Shown in pieces: positions 26,899-33,982 of a DNA stretch of 64,000 nt. The DNA is taken from NCBI GenBank assembly GCA_013112585.1, contig JABFGH010000009.1, positions 114,753 through 178,752 on the forward strand, written 5' to 3'. This DNA is from Ignavibacteriota bacterium (GTDB lineage Bacteria; Bacteroidota; Ignavibacteria; Ignavibacteriales; Melioribacteraceae). A program made the translations under genes and the position numbers. The notes under the pieces are model-generated. The model was not told the DNA's origin and did not search any database. It saw nothing but the letters and a program-made list of their open reading frames with translations. Each line of letters starts with the position of its first letter. Position 1 is the stretch's first letter.

Positions 26899-27721
26899 AA
26901 AATCAGAGAAAGTTGTTGCCGGTGTTAAGACACTGGTCGCTGACTTAATGGAAAGAGTGATGAACAGAGTGTTGATTGAAGATCCATTTAAAGTCGATAA
27001 ACATCGTGCGGCGAAACCACTTTATGCGGCATTAGTTCCAGATGAGATATTTAAAGGATCACATTTTGAAAGAAGATTTGTAACACCCTTCGGCGGAGTG
27101 TGGGAGAAGCTGGCTTACTTAGCTGCAAAAAATGGTATTGGTAATGCTGAACTTCAAAAAAGGATTACAGGCAATATACCTGAAGAAAGACTTAACCGGA
27201 TTGCGCAGGTATTAAGAAATTTAGAACATCCGGCAAAGGGGAAAAAAAGAGTAAAACCAAACTGGGAGGAAGAATTAGCATTTGTTTTAGAGGGTAAAGG
27301 TCAACTAATTCCTACAACGGTTATTACTGATATTTATGTTGAAGATGAATCACAAAAAAAATCATTCGCATTCGAAATAAAAGCCCCCCTTCCAAATAGT
27401 GATCAGACGAAAGTAAGTAAAGAAAAAGTTTTGAAGCTATACGCAATGAAACCCAGAAAAATCTCAAATGCATTTTTTGTTCTACCCTATAATCCGTATG
27501 GCAAACGAGAGGATTATGGATGGTCGTTTCCTAAAAGATGGTTTGATATGATTGAGGATGATGTTGTTTTAATAGGACAAGAATTTTGGGACTTTTTAGG
27601 AGGAGTAGGTACTTACGATTTATTCATTAAAGAAATAAATAAGTTAGGTAAAAAATATAAAGATAGAATTTACAAAGAGTACTTAGGTATTGAACCCGGG
27701 GACAATGTTTTTAATTTATAA
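26891..27721 (+). CDS. Type II restriction endonuclease, TdeIII-like
   Basis: A 276-residue protein resembling the TdeIII restriction endonuclease family. The N-terminal third has GSHFERRFVTPFGGVWEKLAY (56-76). A PD-(D/E)xK nuclease core is suggested by D147 (VITDIYVED) followed by E162 and K164 in FAFEIKAPLPNSDQTK. Start is TTG at 26891, overlapping the methyltransferase stop by 8 bases, so expression should depend on prior translation of the methyltransferase, a sensible safety arrangement. Members of this family are reported to recognise GGNCC; specificity here is inferred. queF follows 21 bp downstream. Confidence 0.82.
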   Translation: MTKKSEKVVAGVKTLVADLMERVMNRVLIEDPFKVDKHRAAKPLYAALVPDEIFKGSHFERRFVTPFGGVWEKLAYLAAKNGIGNAELQKRITGNIPEERLNRIAQVLRNLEHPAKGKKRVKPNWEEELAFVLEGKGQLIPTTVITDIYVEDESQKKSFAFEIKAPLPNSDQTKVSKEKVLKLYAMKPRKISNAFFVLPYNPYGKREDYGWSFPKRWFDMIEDDVVLIGQEFWDFLGGVGTYDLFIKEINKLGKKYKDRIYKEYLGIEPGDNVFNL

Positions 27722-27742
27722 AAATTTTAAAAGGAAAAATAA

Positions 27743-28102
27743 ATGAACAATAAACAAAACTTACTAGAAACTTTTGAAAACGAATACCAAGACAGGGATT
27801 ATTTTATTGAACATGAAGCACCGGAGTTTACATCTGTTTGCCCAAAAACCGGGCAGCCCGATTTTGCGAATATTATTCTCGAATATATTCCCGATCAGCT
27901 TTGTGTTGAATTAAAGTCCTACAAAAATTACTTAAACTCGTTTCGTAATGACGGCATTTTTTACGAGAGCGTAACTAATAGAATCTTGGATGATTTAGTT
28001 GAAGTCTGTAAACCAAGATACATGAGAATTACTGCCGAGTTCAATATACGCGGCGGAATTGCTTCTGTTATTGAAGTTGAATATGAAAGTGAAGAAGATT
28101 AA
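27743..28102 (+). CDS. queF: preQ0 reductase QueF (type I)
   Basis: NADPH-dependent reduction of preQ0 to preQ1, the nitrile reductase step of queuosine synthesis. The 119 residues match the short, YkvM-like unimodular form. The nucleophilic Cys is C33 in [11 protein letters not shown]40 is the catalytic acid, ELKSYK (56-61) is the QueF NADPH motif, and E75 in FYESVTN binds substrate. AAAAGGA precedes the ATG. The gene follows the endonuclease by 21 bp on the same strand, so queC and queF flank the R-M pair in one apparent transcript. Confidence 0.95.
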   Translation: MNNKQNLLETFENEYQDRDYFIEHEAPEFTSVCPKTGQPDFANIILEYIPDQLCVELKSYKNYLNSFRNDGIFYESVTNRILDDLVEVCKPRYMRITAEFNIRGGIASVIEVEYESEED

Positions 28103-28116
28103 TACATTTGTATAAA

Positions 28117-28269
28117 ATGGCATCAATATTCAAAAAAATAGTAAAAACACAATTAGCTTTATTCTTTAATGCAAAAATCGGTAATAAAGCTGTAGAAAAC
28201 CAAAACCCGTTTTTGCTGATTTTCATGAATAGAAAAATTCTATTGTATAAACATATGGCAATGTTGTAA
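28117..28269 (+). CDS. candidate small ORF, 50 residues
   Basis: An open frame from ATG 28117 to TAA 28267-28269 between queF and the tyrosine phenol-lyase gene. It encodes a basic, hydrophobic 50-residue peptide (begins MASIFKKIVKTQLALFFNA). It lacks a convincing ribosome-binding site and no family is recognised. The rest of the gap (28270-28335) is AT-rich leader. Confidence 0.2.
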   Translation: MASIFKKIVKTQLALFFNAKIGNKAVENQNPFLLIFMNRKILLYKHMAML

Positions 28270-28335
28270 CTCCATAAAAGTGAAAAGTTTTTCAGAAAAA
28301 ATAAATTTATTAATTAAAAAAAAATCGGAATTACA

Positions 28336-29724
28336 ATGGCTAAAAAACAAGTAAAAAAAAGCTGGGCTGAACCTTTTAAAATTAAAGTGGTTGAGCCGAT
28401 TAAAATGACTACAAAATCTGAAAGAGAAAAAGCTGCTAAAGAAGCCGGCTACAATACCTTTCTGCTTAAATCGGAAGATGTTTACATTGACCTGCTTACC
28501 GATAGCGGCACAAATGCAATGAGTGATTACCAATGGGCTGGAATGATGATTGGAGATGAGGCTTATGCCGGAAGTAAAAACTTCTATTATCTGTGGGATA
28601 ATGTTAAAAAATATTATGGCATGCCTTACTTTGTTCCAACCCACCAGGGCAGAGCTGCTGAACATATGGTCTCTAAAATTATGATTAAACCGGGTGATTA
28701 CATTCCGGGTAATATGTACTTTACTACAACCCGCGTTCATCAGGAGTTAGCCGGGGCAACATTTGTAGATGTAATTGTTGACCAAGCACATGACCCCGCC
28801 AACACCTACGCATGGAAAGGCAATATTGATTTAAAGAAAATGGCGAAGCTTGTTAAGGAAGTGGGCGCTAAAAAAATCCCCTATGTTTCAATGGCGGGTC
28901 CTGTTAACATGGCAGGCGGTCAGCCCTTTTCAATGAAAAACTTAAAAGACGTTTACGAGTTTTGTAAAAAACATAAAATTAAACTTTGGTTTGATGCAAC
29001 ACGCGCATGCGAAAATGCTTACTTCATTAAAGAAAAAGAGAAGGGTTACAAAACAAAATCTGTAGAACAAATTCTTAAAGAAATGTGCAGTTACTTTGAC
29101 GGACTTTGGGTAAGTGCGAAAAAAGATTTACTTGTAAACATCGGCGGTATTATTGCCACTAAAAACAAAAAGGTTTATGAAGAAGCAAGAAACATGGTTG
29201 TAGTTTACGAAGGCTTGCACACATACGGCGGATTAGCCGGACGTGATATGGAAGCAATGGCACGAGGTATGGAAGAGATGGTTGAATATGACAACATCCA
29301 TTTAAGAGTTGGACAAGTTGAATATTGCGGTCATCAACTTGAAAAATACGGCGTACCGATTGTAAAACCAATTGGCGGGCACGCAATATTTTTAGATGCA
29401 AAGAAATTTTTATCGCACCTCCCTCAAGACCAATTTCCGGCACAAACTTTAGCAGCGGAAATATATATTGATTCCGGCGTTAGAGCTATGGAACGGGGTA
29501 TTGCTTCTGCAGGCAGAGACCCTGAAACAGGCGACCATAGATATCCTAAATTAGAATTGGTTAGACTAACATTCCCTCGCCGTGTTTACACCCAGGCGCA
29601 CATTGATGTTATGGTTGAATCAATTGCTTCAGTTTACGCAAGAAGAAAAAAAATAAAAGGATTAAAGATGGTTTACGAACCAAAATATTTACGTTTCTTC
29701 CAATGTAAATTTGAAAGACTATAA
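28336..29724 (+). CDS. tpl: tyrosine phenol-lyase (beta-tyrosinase)
   Basis: PLP enzyme that splits L-tyrosine to phenol, pyruvate and ammonia; the 462-residue length fits the TPL/tryptophanase family. The PLP lysine is K263 in SAKKD. Residues separating TPL from tryptophanase are of the TPL kind: T130 in YFTTTR, M386 and R388 in MERG (M379 and R381 of the Citrobacter enzyme; tryptophanase lacks this Arg), and F455-F456 in LRFF. R411 in VRLTFPRR is the carboxylate-binding Arg. A terminator follows immediately. No aromatic amino-acid permease is adjacent. The enzyme suggests tyrosine fermentation or use as carbon and nitrogen source. Confidence 0.9.
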   Translation: MAKKQVKKSWAEPFKIKVVEPIKMTTKSEREKAAKEAGYNTFLLKSEDVYIDLLTDSGTNAMSDYQWAGMMIGDEAYAGSKNFYYLWDNVKKYYGMPYFVPTHQGRAAEHMVSKIMIKPGDYIPGNMYFTTTRVHQELAGATFVDVIVDQAHDPANTYAWKGNIDLKKMAKLVKEVGAKKIPYVSMAGPVNMAGGQPFSMKNLKDVYEFCKKHKIKLWFDATRACENAYFIKEKEKGYKTKSVEQILKEMCSYFDGLWVSAKKDLLVNIGGIIATKNKKVYEEARNMVVVYEGLHTYGGLAGRDMEAMARGMEEMVEYDNIHLRVGQVEYCGHQLEKYGVPIVKPIGGHAIFLDAKKFLSHLPQDQFPAQTLAAEIYIDSGVRAMERGIASAGRDPETGDHRYPKLELVRLTFPRRVYTQAHIDVMVESIASVYARRKKIKGLKMVYEPKYLRFFQCKFERL

Positions 29725-29748
29725 TTCTTAATTAAAAATATTTATATT

Positions 29749-29774
29749 CGGGGTTCAATTTGAACCCCGTTTTT
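29749..29774 (+). terminator. intrinsic terminator / possible attenuator before glnD
   Basis: CGGGGTTCA (29749-29757) and TGAACCCCG (29761-29769) form a perfect 9-bp stem with a 3-base loop, followed by TTTTT at 29770-29774. It ends the tpl transcript. The glnD start codon is at 29777, two bases beyond the T-run, so the hairpin occupies the place where the glnD ribosome-binding site should be. Confidence 0.9.
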
Positions 29775-29776
29775 AT

Positions 29777-32335
29777 ATGGAAAACATTAAAGACATAAAA
29801 GCAATATTTCAAAACCAGAGAGCTAAACTTTTTGAGGATAAAGAATTAGTTAAAGACTCATACAAGTTTTGTGTGCAGTATAGTTTACTGGTTGAAGAAT
29901 TTATATTTAAAATTGCATCCGGTATTGCTGCAGGCTGTGCCATAGCATCAGGCGGAAGTTTCAGCCGGAGAGAATTATCGCCCCATTCCGATATTGATAT
30001 CATGTTCATCTTCCCTGAATTGGACGGCAGTGAATCAACAATTCAAAATTGTATTACTAATTTGTGGGATGCCGGTATTGAAGTTTCACATACTGTTAGA
30101 ACGTATTCCGATATTAAAAAATTTCTCAAAGACGATCTTCATTCCTTTACTCAATTTTTTGAAACTCGATTTATTTTAGGCGAGGAAAAAGTTTATAAAG
30201 AGTGGAATAATATTCTCTTTGAATCTATTGATGAAGAGAGTAAAAAAAATCTGATAGATGAATTTATAGATGATATTGCGCAAAGGCATGCCAGGTATGG
30301 CGATTCGGCAAAAATGCTTGAACCGAATGTTAAATATACTTGCGGCGGACTGCGGGATTTACATGTAATTGAATGGATGTTCTCGCTTAAAAATTGTTTG
30401 CTGCTAACGGAGAGCAGAGAAATTGCACAGACTAAAAGTTTTTTGAAATCACTACAGCGAAGTGATGTAATCAATAGATATGTAAGAAATGATGTGATCG
30501 ATAGTTATGCTTTTGTGCTAAGTGTCCGTAATCATCTGCACTTATTTACTGATACAAAAAATGACAGATTAGAATTTAGATCACAAGAAAAGATTGCCGG
30601 GTATTTTGGGTATGATAAGACAAACTGGCAGAATTTTATGAAAAGGTATTTTGAAGCAGCGAATAATATAAATCGCTTTTCAAAAACAATGGTTAAAAAA
30701 TTCCGTGATGAAATTACTGACCCTATTTCCGATTATCTTGCAATTGACCTTGATGATGATTACAGCATGAAGGGAAACGTTATTACTCTTAAAAATAAAG
30801 GCAACCTCTCACTATCCGAAATATTTAGAGCATTTTATTATCGCGGATTAAAAGATGCCCGCTTCGATCAGAAACTGCGATGGAAGATTTTAGAAAGTAT
30901 TCAGGATTACGAAGAGGAAGATCGAAGCTCGCAAGAAGTTTCTTCGGTATTTTTTAGGGAGATTTTACGCCTGCCTAAAAATGTTGGTAAAACTTTAAGC
31001 ATGATGAATGAGATGGGCGTGATGGGTGCGTTTATGCCCGAGTTCAAAGAGATGATTGGATTTTTTCAGCCGGGTGTTTATCACTGCTATACCTCGGATG
31101 AACATACCTTGATTGCATTGAACAATATTGAAAAACTACGCGAACAAGATTCTAATGCTTCAAAGATATTTGCCGGAATAAAAAACAAAGACATTCTATA
31201 CCTCGCCGTAATTTTTCATGATATTGCAAAACCAATTAATGTTTCGGGGCATGAAATAATTGGAGCCGAAATTGCAAATTCCGTTATGGAAAGATTAAAC
31301 TACGACCAGGAAGAGATCGCGCTGGTCAAATTTTTGGTGAGGCATCATTTAACAATGGAACAAGTTGCATTCAGACGAAACCTTAATGATCCTGCTGCAC
31401 TCAATAATTTTGTAGTACATTTCAGTTCACTGCAAGAATTAGAAATGCTTTATATTCTAACGTATGCGGATCTCTCGGCAGTTAGCCCGGCAGTTTGGAC
31501 GCACTGGAAAAGTGATTTATTAGCGGAGCTTTTCAGAAAATCAAAATATATGATTGAAGATAGAATATCGGGTGAAGAACTACTTCACGCAACAACTGCC
31601 GATGTAATTGTGCAAGGTGCATCAGAAAACAATAGTTTTCAGGAACATATAGAATCTATCAATGATTTAGGCTATGCTCAGCATTACTCTGAAGATGAAA
31701 TAAATCTTCACATAAATGAAATTGAAAAGGGTTCAAAAATTTCAGTATTCTTCAAAGAGGGAACAGGCTTTACAAACATTACAATAATTTCTGTTGATGC
31801 TCCATCCCTACTTTCACGCCTCTGCGGCGCACTTTCGATTAATGATTTGAACATCCACTCAGCACAAATATTTACAAGAGATGACGGAATTGTAATTGAT
31901 AGTTTTTCGGTAACCGACTTTAGAACCCACAAACCTATTGAACCATCGCGCTATGAAAGTATTGAATTGAGTTTGATGAACACTCTTGATGAAGAACGTC
32001 AAATCATAAAAGAATTTAATAAAGCAAAATCAAAGTGGTGGCGGTTAGAGAGCAAACTTTTCAAGCGCAAAGGCAAAGTTAAAATTGAATTTGAGAAACA
32101 TGAAAAGTACACAATCATTGATGTGTTTTCACCCGATAGACTCGGACTGCTTTTTACTATTACAAAAAAGATGAATGAACTTGGTCTAGTAATTCACCTT
32201 GCAAAAATTTCTACAAAAGCAGATGATGTAGTGGATGCATTTTACACACTTTACCGGGATGGTAAAAAAGTATCACCTAAAGATTATGAATTAATTAGAG
32301 TTGAATTAACTTCAGTTATTGAAGAATTGCTTTAA
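29777..32335 (+). CDS. glnD: PII uridylyltransferase / uridylyl-removing enzyme GlnD
   Basis: Bifunctional nitrogen sensor that uridylylates PII proteins when glutamine is low and deuridylylates them when it is high. The 852-residue order is standard. The nucleotidyltransferase domain has GGSFSRRELSPHSDID (59-74), with the DxD aspartates. An HD hydrolase domain has YHCYTSDEHT (435-444) and HD (481-482). Two C-terminal ACT domains start near 660 (SVDAPSLLSRLCGAL) and 775 (VFSPDRLGLLFTITKKM). The start at 29777 is required because the nucleotidyltransferase domain begins soon after and no later Met is available. The terminator hairpin ends two bases upstream, leaving no SD site. murI follows in what appears to be one operon. 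Confidence 0.92.
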   Translation: MENIKDIKAIFQNQRAKLFEDKELVKDSYKFCVQYSLLVEEFIFKIASGIAAGCAIASGGSFSRRELSPHSDIDIMFIFPELDGSESTIQNCITNLWDAGIEVSHTVRTYSDIKKFLKDDLHSFTQFFETRFILGEEKVYKEWNNILFESIDEESKKNLIDEFIDDIAQRHARYGDSAKMLEPNVKYTCGGLRDLHVIEWMFSLKNCLLLTESREIAQTKSFLKSLQRSDVINRYVRNDVIDSYAFVLSVRNHLHLFTDTKNDRLEFRSQEKIAGYFGYDKTNWQNFMKRYFEAANNINRFSKTMVKKFRDEITDPISDYLAIDLDDDYSMKGNVITLKNKGNLSLSEIFRAFYYRGLKDARFDQKLRWKILESIQDYEEEDRSSQEVSSVFFREILRLPKNVGKTLSMMNEMGVMGAFMPEFKEMIGFFQPGVYHCYTSDEHTLIALNNIEKLREQDSNASKIFAGIKNKDILYLAVIFHDIAKPINVSGHEIIGAEIANSVMERLNYDQEEIALVKFLVRHHLTMEQVAFRRNLNDPAALNNFVVHFSSLQELEMLYILTYADLSAVSPAVWTHWKSDLLAELFRKSKYMIEDRISGEELLHATTADVIVQGASENNSFQEHIESINDLGYAQHYSEDEINLHINEIEKGSKISVFFKEGTGFTNITIISVDAPSLLSRLCGALSINDLNIHSAQIFTRDDGIVIDSFSVTDFRTHKPIEPSRYESIELSLMNTLDEERQIIKEFNKAKSKWWRLESKLFKRKGKVKIEFEKHEKYTIIDVFSPDRLGLLFTITKKMNELGLVIHLAKISTKADDVVDAFYTLYRDGKKVSPKDYELIRVELTSVIEELL

Positions 32336-32346
32336 GGAGATTATTG

Positions 32347-33180
32347 TTGAGCAGTAATAAAAAAAATCCGATTGGTATATTTGATTCAGGCATAGGCGGA
32401 TTAACGGTTGTAAAAAAAATTGATGAATACCTGCCGCATGAAAATAGTATTTATTTTGGTGATACGGCACGCGTACCTTATGGCACAAAATCTAACTCTA
32501 CTGTAATTGAATATGCAGTTCAAGATGCTCAGTTTTTAGTTAATCAACACGTTAAGCTGCTGATTGTTGCCTGCAATACGGTATCATCAGTTGCAATAAA
32601 TTCCTTAAAGGAAAAATTTGATATTCCAATTATCGGCATGATTGAGCCGGGCGCTAAAATGGCATTGGAAAAAACAAAGTCCGGCAGAATTGGTGTGATA
32701 GGAACCTATGCAACAATAAACAACAAAGCATACTCGAATGAAATTAATAGAATTGATTCCGAGGCAAAAGTTTATGAAAAAGCCTGTCCGCTTTTTGTCC
32801 CTCTTGCAGAGGAAGGGTGGATTGATCATAAAGCTACTTATGCAGCAGCGGAAGAATATTTACAGGAATTGAAAGAATTAAAAATCGATACTCTTATTTT
32901 AGGCTGTACTCATTATCCTATTCTAACAAAAACTATTCAAGATGTTATTGGTAATGATGTTAAGCTAATTGATTCGGGAACGGCAGCGGCAACTTTAGTT
33001 AAAAAGTATTTACTAGAAAATAATTATCAAAATGATTCCGGTAAAAAAAGCTCCGAAAGATTTTTTGTTAGTGATGTACCTACAAAATTTATTGAAGTTG
33101 CGCAGAGATTTTTAGGCAGAGAGGTTAACGATATTTCTAAAGTTGATCTTGAAGAAGAATTAAAACGGATTATGCATTAA
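32347..33180 (+). CDS. murI: glutamate racemase
   Basis: Makes D-glutamate for peptidoglycan in the cytosol. The two catalytic cysteines sit in VACNTVSS and LGCTHYPIL; the N-terminal IGIFDSGIGGLTVV and FGDTARVPYG are diagnostic. There is no ATG near the conserved N-terminus. Of two TTG codons (32344 and 32347), the second lies 7 bases after AAGGAG (32334-32339) and is preferred; the first would be only 4 bases away. The length of 277 residues is typical. The ribosome-binding site overlaps the glnD stop, so the two genes are probably coupled. Confidence 0.94.
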   Translation: MSSNKKNPIGIFDSGIGGLTVVKKIDEYLPHENSIYFGDTARVPYGTKSNSTVIEYAVQDAQFLVNQHVKLLIVACNTVSSVAINSLKEKFDIPIIGMIEPGAKMALEKTKSGRIGVIGTYATINNKAYSNEINRIDSEAKVYEKACPLFVPLAEEGWIDHKATYAAAEEYLQELKELKIDTLILGCTHYPILTKTIQDVIGNDVKLIDSGTAAATLVKKYLLENNYQNDSGKKSSERFFVSDVPTKFIEVAQRFLGREVNDISKVDLEEELKRIMH

Positions 33181-33234
33181 CGATTAAGTTCGAATGCGTG
33201 ATTAAAATTGTATCAAAATAGCACCGTCATTTAG

Positions 33235-33410
33235 AGTCTGTGTGAAAATTCAATTATTAAATTAACCCACAGATTCATCTGTGGGGATATGAATCAAAAA
33301 TAGAATATCTTTAGCCCGTCTTTGCCGGCAGGCCCAAGACCTTTGGGTTAAAACCCAGAAAGCTTATTCTCAATATACACGGAGCTAAAGCACCGTGCAA
33401 TTTAATCTAT
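33235..33410. repeat. composite palindromic repeat region
   Basis: Three adjacent palindromic words fill the gap between the convergent murI and NUDIX genes: CCACAGATTCATCTGTGG (33272-33289), a TTAGCC...AAGACCTTTGGGTTAAAACCC element with a GC-rich insert TTTGCCGGCAGG near 33320, and CACGGAGCTAAAGCACCGTG (33378-33397). Any of them could end transcription. The pattern looks like dispersed intergenic repeats, not a gene. Confidence 0.6.
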
Positions 33411-33424
33411 TGTAAAATCCATGA

Positions 33425-33958
33425 TTAAAAAGAAGTTAATTGATAATGAAAAATTGAACAGATAGTTTTTGAATCAACAATCTCTCCATTTTTAATCATC
33501 TCAATAATTTCATCTAAAGTATACTCATAAACCTCCATTCCCTGTTCGCCCTCTTCACGATTGTGGTCTCCTTTTGTTAAACCTTTTGCAGCATAAAGAT
33601 GAAGCTCTTCGGTACAGAAACCGGGTGTAGTAAATATGCTTCCCATTTTAATAATCTCGGAAGCGGAGTAGCCTGTTTCTTCAGTCAACTCCCTTTTAGC
33701 GCAGTAAGCGGGGTCTTCATCTTTTTCAAGTTTACCCGCTGGCAATTCAAATAAAAATCTATCGAACGGGTAGCGGTATTGTTTTACTACTATAATTTTT
33801 CCGTTATCCAAAATCGGCAAAACCACTGCTCCACCGGGGTGAATTGCAACTTCTCTTATTGCCTTATTGCCGGTATCATTGTATTCAATTATGTCAACTT
33901 GTAGATCGAACACTTTACCTTTAAAAATTACTTTACTTTCTTTTATGTCGAAGTTCAT
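33425..33958 (-). CDS. NUDIX hydrolase, ADP-ribose pyrophosphatase-like
   Basis: A 177-residue NUDIX protein. The complete box Gx5Ex7REUxEExGU lies at residues 75-97 (G75, E81, R89-E90, E93-E94, G96). The preceding VVKQYRYPFDRFLFELPAGKLE is characteristic of the ADP-ribose pyrophosphatase / NudF group, which hydrolyses ADP-ribose to AMP and ribose 5-phosphate. GSIFTTPGFCTEELHLYAA supports that group. It lies 24 bp downstream of the Type III res gene on the same strand and may share its transcript, although it looks like a housekeeping gene. Confidence 0.9.
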   Translation of the reverse strand: MNFDIKESKVIFKGKVFDLQVDIIEYNDTGNKAIREVAIHPGGAVVLPILDNGKIIVVKQYRYPFDRFLFELPAGKLEKDEDPAYCAKRELTEETGYSASEIIKMGSIFTTPGFCTEELHLYAAKGLTKGDHNREEGEQGMEVYEYTLDEIIEMIKNGEIVDSKTICSIFHYQLTSF

Positions 33959-33982
33959 ACGATTTGAATTGCTTTAACTAAT

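Noticed and set aside
24617..28102. queC next to DNA-modification genes read as a Dpd (7-deazaguanine in DNA) or QueC-like Qat/CBASS defence system.
   Set aside because: No dpdA, dpdB-K, qatA, qatB or cyclase gene is present; queC has canonical QueC motifs and queF completes ordinary queuosine synthesis. The R-M pair is a conventional Type II system.
28336..29724. Tryptophanase (tnaA).
   Set aside because: Residues MERG (R388), YFTTTR (T130) and LRFF match tyrosine phenol-lyase, not tryptophanase.
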